This document shows positions 1 to 12,100 of a DNA stretch of 64,000 nucleotides, in pieces. Numbering within the stretch: the first letter of the stretch is position 1; each line of letters begins with the position of its first letter. The notes below the pieces were generated by a model. It was not told where the DNA came from, did no database searches, and saw nothing but the letters and a program-made list of their open reading frames with translations. The position numbers were made by a program, and so were the translations under genes. The stretch comes from Gadus chalcogrammus (Eukaryota > Chordata > Actinopteri > Gadiformes > Gadidae). The stretch covers positions 16,459,676 through 16,523,675 of the forward strand of contig NC_079423.1 of the NCBI RefSeq assembly GCF_026213295.1, given 5' to 3'.

Positions 1-54
1 AGAAATGCAAAAACAGTACTGGGGTATTATGGTCTGGAAACAAGTTTCTCTCAC

Positions 55-170
55 ATGGTCCAGGAGAACGGCCAGCTCCTTAGAGACATCAGTCGCAGCT
101 CGGCTGATGATCCTCAGATCACCAGCGTTAGCAAAGAGACGCTCCCTCTGAGAGGGAAAGAGAGGTAGAG

Positions 171-237
<67 letters not shown>

Positions 238-1948
238 TCAAAGGCGTTATTGACGTGGGACTTTCCTTTCATGGATAGTATTGTAATTCTGCCAAACAGG
301 TCTTGTAGCATTGCAATACCTACAAATGTCAATACAGCGAAGCAGTATTGGTATTTGTGTACATTGCACTGGAATTAATATTTGTACTAACGTACTAAAT
401 TAAAGTATACTCACGTAAACTCCAACTACAACTCATTTTGCAATGCTCAACTCTATACATAGGCTTTCCATACTTTCAGTTTCACTTTCCATACTTTCAC
501 TTTCATGAAACCCCTATACACTCCGTGGTGTGCCCACCCCCCAAACCAAAATGTCCCCTGGCTCTCCCCCATTAAAACCATCCCTGTGGTGGTCCCTTCA
601 GCGTACCGTGAAGACCTTGGAGAAGTCGAGCTGGGAGAGGAAGAGGCGCTCGGCCTGCATCAGGGTGTCGGGCTGGAGGCCGCACAGCGCCCCCTGCAGG
701 TCGGCCATGGCGGCGGCGTCCCCCCCGCCCACACTCAGGTAGCGCCCCAGCAGGCTGGCGTTGCACACCAGGGTGCTAAGGGGGATGCCCAGCGCCGCTA
801 CGGTGACCTGCAGAGCACAGGTGGCTGATTAGTACCCGTCAGTACAGACCCCGCCCCCTTCACTCTTTATGAGTGTGTGAGGATGAATGGCAGGTTTTGT
901 ACCCAATCACCACCAGCGCAAGAGATAGGGTTCATAAGAAATAAAAGGTCAAATATTGTGCTTTGCTGTAAACTTTCTTCAGTTCAAATTATTCATTCTT
1001 TTATTTTAGGATGAGATGGACAATAACAATGAATGCACTGTGCGTTCACTCTTGTTTAGTTCCGATATAAAAGGTACAATAAAAATAAAGGTCACATTTT
1101 TTGCTTTGCTGTAAACTTTCTTTACTTACTTCAGATACTGCATTAATTTAGTTTTTGACGATGAGATGGACAATGACTGTGTTAGAACTTCTGGTTGACA
1201 AACAATGAAGTCTAGAGGTGGACTGATTACCTGCAAATTAAGGCGGGCCTTCAACAGCTGATCCACAGTCGCAGAGGACAGGTTGCCATTGGTCAGGAGG
1301 AAGGTAGAGAACGTCTCATTGGCTGTCAGGTATTCACCGACAGGGAGATCTAGGTTGGACACACAGGCAAGGTGCTTGAGATTCACCCAAAAAATATATT
1401 TCAAACTGATCACTGCAATTGTTACACAAAAAATAACACAAAATGCTATTTTAAGGTCTGTACTGTAATGAAAAGTTTCAAATACATGACCCAAATATTT
1501 GTTACTTTTTATCTATTACTGTGCAATAGTTGGTAGATGTAAACCAAAATCACACCCCTGTGTCGTATTTTTTATTTCTTTGGGGGGGGGGGGGCACTTT
1601 TAGACCAACCAATCCCCCAACCTTCCCACCCAGAGAACTCCATGTACCCCCACCCCTTCCCCTTAAGAGCAGAGAGGGACCCAGAGAGGGCCGGCCGTTA
1701 TCAGGTTCTGATTGGCCGTCGGGGTAACTGATCTGGGAGCCGCCGGGCGGGACAGAGTGGCCCTCTGTGTTGCCCTGACGACGGGCCGAGCCGAGGGCCC
1801 AATGCGCTCACAGAGTGGGTCACTCGACACCGCTGAGAGACATCCTTCTGTGTGACGCCCATTCAGAATAACAATCAGCCGCCAAGAACCTCACACAGGA
1901 GTCGGGTTGCCTGGATGAAAAGATTAGGTGTGAGGTCTGTTTGTTTTG

Positions 1949-2027
<79 letters not shown>

Positions 2028-3780
2028 TGCGCGACGTGCGTGTGTGCGTGTGTGTTCTTGTTTGGAGTGTGACTTGCGTGACTGACGTGGGTGATATATG
2101 TGTGTTATTTGTGTGTGTGCGTGCGTGTGTGTGTTCCATGCCAATATATATCTAATCCTGCAATTCGATCCCAATTCAACTAAACATAATAATTAAATCT
2201 CAGGCTCATTCTCCTGTCAACCGGTCATTCAAGTTCTAGTCCTGGGCCATACCTCTGAATTCACTATTCAGTTATCAGCATCCATCCATCAATGTTCAGT
2301 GTGGCCATTTCACCTGTGCCCTACTGTAAGTGTGATTAATATCTTCATTGACAAAAGCTATTGTTAGCTGTACACGGTTAGCTTGTGGTAACCTCATACC
2401 TACACAATAAGTGTTCGAGCCCAATGCTGTGTTTTACCTTTGCCCTGCTTTAAATGTGATTCATTTCCTCTTTGTAAACGAAGGCTATTGTTAGAAGTAC
2501 TAATTTGATAGCTTGTCGCGCCTCCGGCTCATCAGTGTAGCTCCGGTTGGAGCATAGACGGCAACAAACAACCTCCACGTCAGCGTCTGCTAACGGATAT
2601 CTCATAGTAAACATTGCATGTCCAACCTCCGCATTAAGGTCTCAGCAGAATAAAAGTGGGTCACGGGCAGGTGTGGAGTTGATTGATTAGGCGTATTCCT
2701 CTTCCTAAAGTCTTCCAGGTAACAGATTACAGACTCAAACCACGTGAGTCCAGACAGGCTTTAAGTCGTGTACAAGCTGCCATGGCACGTAAAATCAACT
2801 CCTGTGGTGTGCCGGTCTGTGTGTTCGTTCCAAAAACAACAGCGGGTTTTAGATTTCCAATGCCAGTCACGCGAGCCAGAGCTTGTGGTAACCTCCTACA
2901 AATAGAAATGGTCAGGGCCGACTATCCTTATATTCGCCAGGGTACCCCGTTAGAGATAATGTTTTACCCTGGCACTGAGCGGCTCCAAAACAACAGTATG
3001 ACACTTCACATTGCTGTTGCAGGACTCCAGCTGTCCATAACAACCCGAGTTGGGAAACAGAGTGGCTATTGCAGGCCGCGATTTCTCCACAACACGCCTT
3101 ACGAAGCAGTACTCTCTTATATTAAATTGTAAATGGCATTTATACAACGCTTTACAATATTGCCCAACATTCACCCATTCATGCACACATTCACACACCG
3201 ACGGCGGTGTGAACCACGCATGGCGACAGCCAGCTCGTCGGGAGCAGTAAGGGTGAGGCGTCTTGCTCAGGGACACCTCGACACTCAGCTAGGAGGAGCC
3301 GGGGATCGAACTAGCAACCTTCCGTTCACCAGCCAACCCGCTCTACCTCCGGAGCCAAATGCCGCCCCGTATGAGTATCAGCCCTGCTTCGCGTGGCCCC
3401 CCCTCGCCCTGTGTTTGAACCCTTGTAGTGCCCCAATAGGAAACCCCCCCCCATGGGTGTCATGCAGTCTGGGTGCGGGTCCTACTTGGCCAGGCTCCAG
3501 GTCGCTCCCCCAGGCGCTCCAGGCTCTGCTGGAGGCCCGTGAAGCCCGTGAAGCTGTTGTTCCCGCCGTAGGTCAGCATGGTCTGGGCGTCGGCGAACAC
3601 ACGGGACAGACTGGGGCGGGACAAGGAGAGATTAGAGGAGTCAGAGGACTCCACTGAGACACAGAGGACGTGCTATAATATGCTAAAAGGTGTAACTCCA
3701 TGAAACCAAATGAACCCAAATATACTCCTATTTTGACTGTACCTATACTGTATACTCCTATTTTTGATTGTACCTGTGTG

Positions 3781-3868
<88 letters not shown>

Positions 3869-6512
3869 TGTGTGTGTTCCATTCTAATATAAGTCTGATC
3901 CTGAAATTCGATCCCAATTCAACTAAACATAAAAGTTCAATCTCAGGCACATTCTCCTTTCAAATTCATTCAGGTTCATTCAGGTTCTAGTCGTCCTGGG
4001 CCATACCTCTGAATTCACTTCAGTTATCAGCATACATCCATCAAGGTTCAGTGTGGCCATTTAAGCTGCCTTCATGTACCCCATGATGAGTGTCTCCATG
4101 TACCCCTATGAGTGTCCTCATGTACCCCTATGAGTGTCCTCATGTACCCCATGATGTCCCTCATGTACCCCTATGAGTGTCCACATGTACCCCATGTTGT
4201 CCCCCATGTACCCCTATAAGTGTCCTCATGTACCCCTATGAGTGGGCTCATGTACCCCTATGAGTGTCCTCATGTACCCCTATGACGGTGGCCATGTACC
4301 CACATTGAGTTGTCGAAGTTGCCCACTTGTCCCGGGGTCTCCCCCGGCGTGGGGCTGTGGAAGCAGGGGTTGTTGATGTTGCAGACGATGCCCTGGATCC
4401 AGGGCAGGGTGCCCGCCGAGGGGAGGGCCTTGTTGGGAAAGTGACCTGCAAGGGAGCACAGGCAAGGGTCAAAGGTCGTGGGTCAAGGGTCGAGGGAAAC
4501 CTGGGGTTCAAGCGAGAGAGAGAGAGAGAACTTCCACATCGGCATCTAACAATGAGAGCAGTGTGAGGTTGAGCCTGGGATTAATGGGTGAATAAAGGGC
4601 CTGCACACACATGAGCCCTGGGGGGTAGCAGGTCGTGGACACCCCCAACGACCGCCACCAAGACCGGGACTGGCGGAGGAAGGAGGAGAACACTTAACGT
4701 AAGCAGGTTGACCCGGTTGGTTACAAACTATTTCAGGAGGAGAGAAAGCCCATGGCGACTTCCACAACCACATTCCTCGAAGGTAGTGCATGTACACAGA
4801 GAAATATCAACGCACACTAAAGGTTCATTTAGCTGAACGCCGTGATAAGAAGTGTCATGATAAGAGAAAAAACAAATATGAGGGCGGGAGGCGATCAGTG
4901 AGAATCTATACGATTCATTAAGGTTTTATTTGTGGTAGCAATTCTTTCAGGAATTCCCAGTAGTTTTATGAATACATGATTTTGAGTTTTTTTATGTTCA
5001 ACGCAAAACCCCCCAACCACATCCTGTCCCAGAGGAAGTGACACCACCGAGTAGTCAAAACAATTCCTGTTTCACATTGTCTCCCAAACCACTAGCAGTG
5101 TCTGCCAGTTGAAAGTGCAGACCAAAGCAGGTGTAAACAGAGCGTGCTTTGCACGAGATTCACCACGGAGACATTAATCAGCTTAGACGCTGGTGGAGGG
5201 AAAGGGACACGGGTAGCTGAAGTGGTGGAGCGAGACCGCCATGGGCAGGATGTTGGACTCCTACTGGTAAGCCGAGATAAAGGTGGCGGGGAAAGCAACA
5301 ACAAACGATCAGCGCCTCCCCAAACAATGGATATTGATCGAGCTGACGCTATCATAAATCTAATATTGATATCAAGACCGACATCGTCGACCGTGAATTT
5401 GCAAGTGTTTATTATGGAATAGAATATTGTCGCTCTCTACTGGTCTACTGTTAGTCTTTTATGTTGTATTTCTTTTAATGTGCATTGTAGCACTTTGAGG
5501 TCATTAAGTTGATGTAAAGTGCGTTATAAATAAAATTTATTGTTATTACTGCGTTACTATTTATTTAAGGAGCCGGTCAGGGTTATCGTGCTCAAGAACA
5601 CAAACAGGTAGGCTGGGGTTTGAACCCGGGGGTCAGATATCGTGTACTCTACATTTATACGCCATAACATTCAGTTATGAGCTGGTCAATGTGGCCCGGG
5701 AAAGAGAAGTCTGGGTACCCCTGCTAGACTGCTACCCCCCCACGACCCGACCCCTGACAAGCGTTTGAAGATGAGTGAGATGAGTGAGTGAACATTCAGT
5801 CATGTGGCATTAGAGGCATTCATCCAAAATACTTCCAAGATCGATCACAACAATGCAACCAGCATTGGAAGTTGGGACGGTTCCAAAAACGCGTCAACGA
5901 GGAACCGAGTGGGGTGCCTTCAGAACAAGAGGCGACCGGTTCTGCTCGGACGGCTGTTGTACACCTACATTGGCTCTGCTTGTAGGGCGGGTGGGAGTGG
6001 CGAACGGCGATGAGGATGAGGAAGAGGAAGAGCGGCCAGACTAGCTCGATGATCAGCTGGATCTGAAACGGAGAGAGGAAGAGCTCGTTACGAACGGGCG
6101 CTACACAGGTTTGATTCCCCGGGAACGGAACGGGGTGACTAGGTGTCCTTGAGCAAGAAACTGAGTCACCACGCACTTGGATGGCCCAGTGTGGGTTTGA
6201 CTGTGTTTTATATTTTCACTCAGGGTATTTAGCAGAAACTTTTATCCACAGTGACTTACAGTAAGTACATTTGTCAGAAGAAAGAGAAACAATGATATAT
6301 CGCTGTCGGTAGTGTAAGGATGTTGATAGAATCAAGGGCCAAGCACGTACAATTGCTATGTTAACCCATTCCCAGTATTCAACAGAGATGTGTGTGTGTT
6401 TGGGGGAGTCATCTGTTGATTGGTTAATTGATTCTGCGCTGTGCACCTTGTTTCTCCTGCGGTAGGTGACGTTCTTCCAGAGCAGGAGCAACACCTGTCT
6501 GGTGACCCCCAT
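55..6512 (-). CDS. abca7: ABCA7-like lipid-exporting ABC transporter, first seven coding exons (partial)
   Basis: ABCA1/ABCA7 proteins are full-size membrane transporters that flip phospholipid and cholesterol to the outer leaflet. Coding exons on the minus strand are 6447-6512, 5969-6062, 4304-4445, 3486-3610, 1231-1349, 607-807 and 55-147. All have AG/GT borders and their phases join to give 280 residues. The start reads [14 protein letters not shown], the typical ABCA cytoplasmic opening. It is followed by the first membrane helix ([16 protein letters not shown]) and the extracellular segment ([15 protein letters not shown]). The words VRHSHPP and [11 protein letters not shown] look more like ABCA7 than ABCA1, and 19p13-type neighbours agree. 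The exon sizes of 94, 142 and 93 nt fit those I remember for ABCA1. The nucleotide-binding domains and remaining helices lie beyond the left edge. ABCA1 remains the alternative. Confidence 0.78.
174..234 (+). repeat. (AG)n microsatellite
   Basis: Nearly pure AG dinucleotides, 27 bases upstream of the acceptor of the 55-147 exon on the minus strand. Confidence 0.98.
1950..2023 (+). repeat. (GT)n microsatellite
   Basis: A pure GT run adjoining the duplicated block at 2133 through a degenerate GT stretch. Confidence 0.98.
2133..2310 (+). repeat. Copy 1 of a ~180-bp duplicated intronic block
   Basis: It shares TTCGATCCCAATTCAACTAA, GGGCCATACCTCTGAATTCA and CAGTGTGGCCATTT with 3876-4062. A (TG)n array lies directly on its left. 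Confidence 0.9.
3131..3355 (-). mobile_element. tRNA-derived SINE, family A
   Basis: On the minus strand it has a tRNA-like head (box-B-like GTTCGATCCC), the shared body GACGAGCTGGCTGTCGCC, and a tail near AAATGCCATTTAC. Sister copies occur at 28814, 55197 and 55996. Confidence 0.7.
3776..3875 (+). repeat. (GT)n/(GCGT)n microsatellite
   Basis: GT flanks enclose about 18 GCGT tetranucleotides. Confidence 0.98.
3876..4062 (+). repeat. Copy 2 of the ~180-bp duplicated intronic block
   Basis: It is near-identical to 2133-2310 apart from small indels. It also follows a (TG)n/(CGTG)n array. Confidence 0.9.
4066..4303 (+). repeat. Minisatellite with ~22-bp units
   Basis: Units of the form CATGTACCCCTATGAGTGTC repeat about ten times with variants. 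The array runs up to the donor of the 4304-4445 exon. Confidence 0.9.
5440..5560 (+). mobile_element. LINE 3' tail fragment
   Basis: GTAGCACTTTGAG ... AAAGTGCGTTATAAATAAAA with a TTATTGTTATT end resembles common fish LINE termini. Confidence 0.45.
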
Positions 6513-6532
6513 CTTTAAAAAGACCTCAAAAG

Positions 6533-6544
6533 CTACGCTGCCAT
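6533..6544 (-). other. Four-codon upstream ORF in the abca7-like leader
   Basis: In the exon carrying the transporter start, an earlier ATG at 6544 opens a three-residue frame (Met-Ala-Ala-stop). It ends 20 bases before the main ATG at 6512 and is out of frame with it. A plausible acceptor (ttccag) lies just upstream at about 6553, so this ATG would be in the mRNA leader. It could lower translation of the transporter. That is an inference. Confidence 0.4.
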
Positions 6545-6554
6545 GGTCCGCTGG

Positions 6555-6670
<116 letters not shown>

Positions 6671-7818
6671 ATTACAATACAAACGATTAGGAATATGCCA
6701 ATAACATCATTAATGTACACTGTAAAAATGTATCATATGTATTCTATTGGAAATTTGTTAATAACGCAATTTGTAATATTCTGGGAGAAAGAGAGAAAAC
6801 ATCGAAGAAGAAGCCGACGACAATGATTATGACGAGGACGAAGATGATGTTGATCATCATCATCCATCATATAAACTTGTTATTACTATTATTATAGATC
6901 ATAGCATTTCAGACCAAAACACACGTTAGAAAGAGAGTGTTGACTGCATTTAGAGATGAGACTCAAAGAGACAATCGGTGTGGCAGCCTGGTCAGAGTTA
7001 CCGTGAACCCGTCGCGTCTGACCCTTCCAGGCCACTCTACCCTCATCCCCTTCATCCGCCTTTACTCTAATTGGTTTAACTTCGCGACTCTCAGACATCA
7101 TCGTTAACTTTTGCTGGTTTGTGCCTTGAGCACAGCCTGTGAGGGTTTTTCTATTTTACAAATGATTACTGAGAGTTCATCGACATGTTGATCTCACAGT
7201 CCCTGTTATAATCTGCAGAATGCTGATTATTTAACCGGTAAATGACGCATGTTTCATAAATAGGTTATCTCCACTTAAAATATGAAACAATACAACCAGG
7301 ATTTGTTTATCCTATTTCTTTCTGTTTGCACATGCAAATAACAGGCCTGCGTCGCAGGAGAAACAGAGGATGTGGTCTGCACAATTATGAGGTAGTCTGA
7401 TAATGTGACGTGGTAGAGATGTTGTTTGTTACAACTGAACACATCTATTTCCATTAGATCACAGTGCTGTAGTCCATCTCTTCCCCCAGAAGAAAAATGA
7501 CACTCAATGCCCTCTCAATTAAAAACATGATGCAGGACTGAACCATGTCCATACTGTACACACACACACGCCTGCATTACAGGATGCAAAACTAACAAAT
7601 AGGATAGTTGCATGTCACAATACGCAGGTAGATACAGTGTATGCAGTGTGATGTGCATCCTGATCATGAATGAACCAGTCGGAGTAAACTCGCGTATCTC
7701 TGAAAAACAGAGCGTCGCAACGACTGGTGTTATTTCCTCCGCGGACATTACAGTGTAACTCTAAACGAAACCACCTGGATGAACCACGTTAACCCGTTCA
7801 AAGGGGAAAACACCCTAC

Positions 7819-8100
7819 CTTGAGTATCGATCCCAGATGTGTACCGTTTTAATTTGAGTTTGTTGTCCCGGCTATGATTCCGCAGTCTGTCATTGAGGCT
7901 CACTCAATTATTTCAGTAGCGTCTGACCCGTACATGTAAGCCACACAACTACTGCCGACGTGATTGGCTGCGAGTAAAAACAAGGGCGGGGTTATAGAAG
8001 CCGGTATGGCATCTGATTGGCCCGTGTAGATGTACGCTTCGTCTGTGTTTTGGAACGTGACGCATCCGATTGGACAGCTGTTGACAGCGCAGTGGTATAG
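7819..8100 (-). promoter_or_regulatory. Candidate promoter and non-coding first exon of the abca7-like gene
   Basis: Three ATTGG motifs at 7963-7967, 8016-8020 and 8069-8073 read as CCAAT boxes on the minus strand. They sit near a GC box (ggcggg, about 7985) and a CRE-like tgacgca at about 8058. A good donor (CAAG then gtaggg) ends a possible non-coding exon at 7819. The region is the only promoter-like stretch between this gene and the end of apba3. No transcript evidence is available here. Confidence 0.4.
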
Positions 8101-9125
8101 AACCGGGAAATGGGCATTTGTTTACAGCACTGACAGACTACATACTACTAGGGCTATAACAGCACAGAAAGACTTTAATAGTAGGGCTACAGCAGCACAG
8201 ACAGACTAGGACTATAGCAGCACAGAGACTTTATACTAGGACTAGCAGCATAGGCATTTAGGTAATACATAAAACCCATGCGTTCTCATTATGACGACTG
8301 ATTGATAACATTTAAAGTTATCCGTTACGTTATGTTAGAAATAAAAAGTCGTGACAAGTAGAAAAGCTTAATGATCATTTTAATAACCATCCAAAATAGT
8401 AATTCTTAAAATATAACTTTCCCTCTATCAAATAAGGCATCGGATGCCGTCAATTCTGCACACAAGTTGTAAAAACAGGAAACAAAAGACATGCACAATG
8501 TAGAAATGTAGAAATCTAGAAGTCATAATGAAAAACATGATGGAAAACCAAGCAATGCCAGTATTTAAGACACCGGGCTGAACAGGCAACAGCTTCCACT
8601 GCAGACCAAGGCGAGACTATAGGAAGATCATGATTATGAAACATGCGCCCTCTAGCGTCGCAAACACGCCCGTTCGCCCGGCTCAGGCACATTGGTAACA
8701 AGCGCACACCGGAAGACCCTTCCACTCCCTCATCCGTTAAAATCCTCGTCCAATATACCGCTGTTTAGTGCAGTGTAAAAATAATCCTGGATTATTCTGC
8801 ATAGCATGTACTTCCCGTTTTTCTCTATTAAATATCTTGATAAATATAGATTAAGTACTATCTTGAGGCCCGTTTTTTTTAAATCTGTTATCACAATATT
8901 CCAACTTTCTGTACAACGCTAAAAAATATATATAGCTCGACGAGTCGTTCACGTTCATCGAAATGACGATAACCTTGATATGATACAACAAAGAAATGCA
9001 TAATTGGGCTGAGGTTGGCGAAAACTAACGTAAATCCAATGTTGTACCAGGCCTTTCACCAGTCCGACCAGGAAGAGCTTTGTGATTGGTTCTTACAGAA
9101 TCCAAGGCTGTTCTCCGATTGGTTC

Positions 9126-12100
9126 TCAGAGGAACAGAGGTTGTTCCTGTCCGGTTAACAGACGGTACGTCGAGGCTGGCATGGTCTTCAGGTGAATCTG
9201 CCAAAACAATGTAGAAAATAAAGGAAGATGTTAACGATAGAAGAGCTGGTTTAAAATGCTGTTTATGCGCAAAACTAAACACGTTTGACTCCCCGCAGAA
9301 AGGTTCAAGGGTTGATTATCAGATTTTCAGTTTTTATAGACCATGGTAAATGTACTGCATTTATACAGCGCTTTTCTAACCATGGCCACTCAAAGTGCTT
9401 TACAATATTTCCTAACGTTCACCCATTCATGCACACATTCACACAACCATGCGAGGCGACAGCCAGCTGGTCAGGAGCAGGTGGGGCTAAAGGCCCCACG
9501 ACAGGCCACCAGGTGTCCAGCACACATCTAGATGGACACGCCCACTTGTGATGTCATAAGAGCCCGATTTTACAAAAAACGGTTTATAACGGCTAATCAC
9601 ACTCACGCCTGGTGGCACGTCATGGGACCTTTAAGTGTCTCGCTCACAGGGGACACCACAACACTCGAACTAGCAAACCTCCCGGTTGCTAGTTAACCAG
9701 CCAACCCGCTCTACCTCCTGAGCGCGTCTCAGGCTACGCACAGACACACGGTCACTAAGCGTAGCCTATCCTACTGCAGAGCACAAACTAAAGACAGAAG
9801 CGGTACATAGAGCTAGCGGACGAGTCGCCTTATCTAGAGCCACCCCCCCCCCCACCTCTCCGACGGCGTTGGTCAGGATGCTGATGATCTTCTCGTGGGG
9901 CGTGGCCACCACGCTCTGGCCGTTGATGTCGATGATGCGGTGGCCCACGCGGATCCCCCCCCGCTCCGCGATGCCGCCCCGCATCAGGCTGCAGATCTGG
10001 GGGAGAGGGGAGAGGGGTGCTTGGGTGAGGGGACCAGGACAGAGCGTCTGTGTCTGAAGACACTTTGGATCCAAGCCTCTGCTCAATAACAACAACCAAA
10101 TATTATATATATATAAAGTATAAAATGTATAATATTAACTTTATTTTGAACGACTCATGGTCCATTAGAACACAAACAAATACAGACAGCAACACATACA
10201 CAAACAACAACAAAAGCTATTTCAGAAGGCAATGAAATATATCATACATATTTATAAGCTCATGAGCGGAATGAACCGTTGCACTCGTGTCTTTTAGAGT
10301 TATGCCAACGGTGGATTGATGTATTGATAATATTAGGATTGTTTTGAAACACATGTGTCCACATGAGGTTGCTGAACATTTATTAACGCACACTTCCCCA
10401 CACATAACCACACAACAAACAAAGACTTCAGGTCATCTGGGAGGGAAATTAAATGTGGAGAAAAAGATGACAATAGGACGACTTTGAGGCTTAGATGGAT
10501 CGAAGTGAAGCGATTTATATTTACTCACGATCCCGTCCTCTACGCTGAAGCCCAGCTGGTACTTGGGGTCCGGCCTCTTGATGATCGCCATGGTGACCGG
10601 GGGACAGTGGACGATGCTCAGCTTCACGATGGTTTGGTTTTTTAAGTCCTGCAATACAGATAGAGATTAACAATGGGGAAAAACTAGGATGAGTATTATT
10701 TTGTGAAGTATGTGTTCCCATTGCCCGATACAAGGTCAAACTACCGCTTCTCCAACTTACGCTTAAACGTTTATTTTGCATAAAGACCATGCTTAATGCA
10801 TTTCCTTTGTGGTATCAACCTTATTTCCAAGTTGTGTTGCATAAGTCACCTCTGAGCTTTGAAAAACCGTGGCCCACAGTGCCCTCTAGTGGCCATTTGC
10901 GAAATAACAGTCATGTGAACGCTGGTCCGAAGAGCAAGCCAAGCAAAACACATCTTCCACTTTTACAACTTCCACTTTTCAGTTCTGCTTCTTTCTTAAG
11001 GTTATGTCAACGGAACAATCAGCCTTCGAATGACCAATCAAAAAGCAGTCCACATTCCTGTGACTAATGTGATTAGAACAAGGAGAGGAAAGGAGAGCAA
11101 TGTATTTACATACTCAAATCCATCACGCAAATAGAGACAGAAACACCCACGTCTGTTTTCCCAAGACAGGCTTGGGAAGTTTCGCTTGGGAGTGAGACAC
11201 CAGGTCTCAATTCTAAATCCTCAGTGTTTAACACATTTAGCAGAACGCCTCCAGCCTGAACTCCTTGGTTCCTCTCAATCACCATGACGATGTCCCAGGA
11301 CGGGTCGCACGACCCCAGGGTTCAAACCCTCAACCTTCGGGTTGTTTTTGTTGGAAATACGTTACGCAGAGCGCTAGTCTAACAAAACAGGATTTGGATT
11401 AAAATCCACGTCGGACGGGAGACAAACTAAGATCTGGGTTCCCTTTCTTGAGCTTCGTGTTGGTTCAGATCCCTCACGTCCCGTGAAGCGCGGATCTGTG
11501 AGTGCGTCATCGTCGGCGAACGAAAACTCAACCAGCCTGAGAAACCTGTAAACAAGTACCCTAATTAACTGCTTCCGACGAGCTGGCTGTCGCCTGGAAT
11601 GGTTCGCTTCACCGTTGTCAGTCGCTCTGGATAGCCTTGGTTAAATGCCCGAATTGTAAATGTAAATGTACCACAGTATGCCTGCTGAACCCCCGACTAG
11701 CAGAATGTGGTGGCAGACGCCGGTCGGGCCAAACACAGCTACAGACGGATACACCGGCAGCCCCGTTTCAACCCCCGCTCCAACGCTCGCACCATAGGTT
11801 TGCTAGGCTCCAATACTCTGTCAAGACAATAGATTAGCTCAGCGCTACGCTATTAGTTGTCTTTATGGGGTTTCTGAAAAAGAAAGCGAAAGTAGCAAAA
11901 GTGTTGAAATGTACACTATATTTAGGAACTATAAACTATTCTCTGAAAATTGTTTGTTGGACTCCACGGTCGGTGTGTGAACCGTTTAGTATTCGCTTTT
12001 GTCCAAAGTGACAACTAAATGTAAATGCATATGTACCACAGTGGCCCTAGTGGCCCCCATACTAGCATAACGCTAAGCGCCACAGCAGTCCCAGTGTTCC

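Noticed and set aside
1852..2174. Open frames coding Thr-His or Cys-Val runs here and at many other sites (for example 6466-6690, 19527-19882, 30804-31274, 51216-51488)
   Set aside because: They are translations of (CA)n/(GT)n microsatellites with no family resemblance.
4066..4303. A CRISPR-like array of regularly spaced repeats
   Set aside because: Units are contiguous with no unique spacers, and this is vertebrate DNA.
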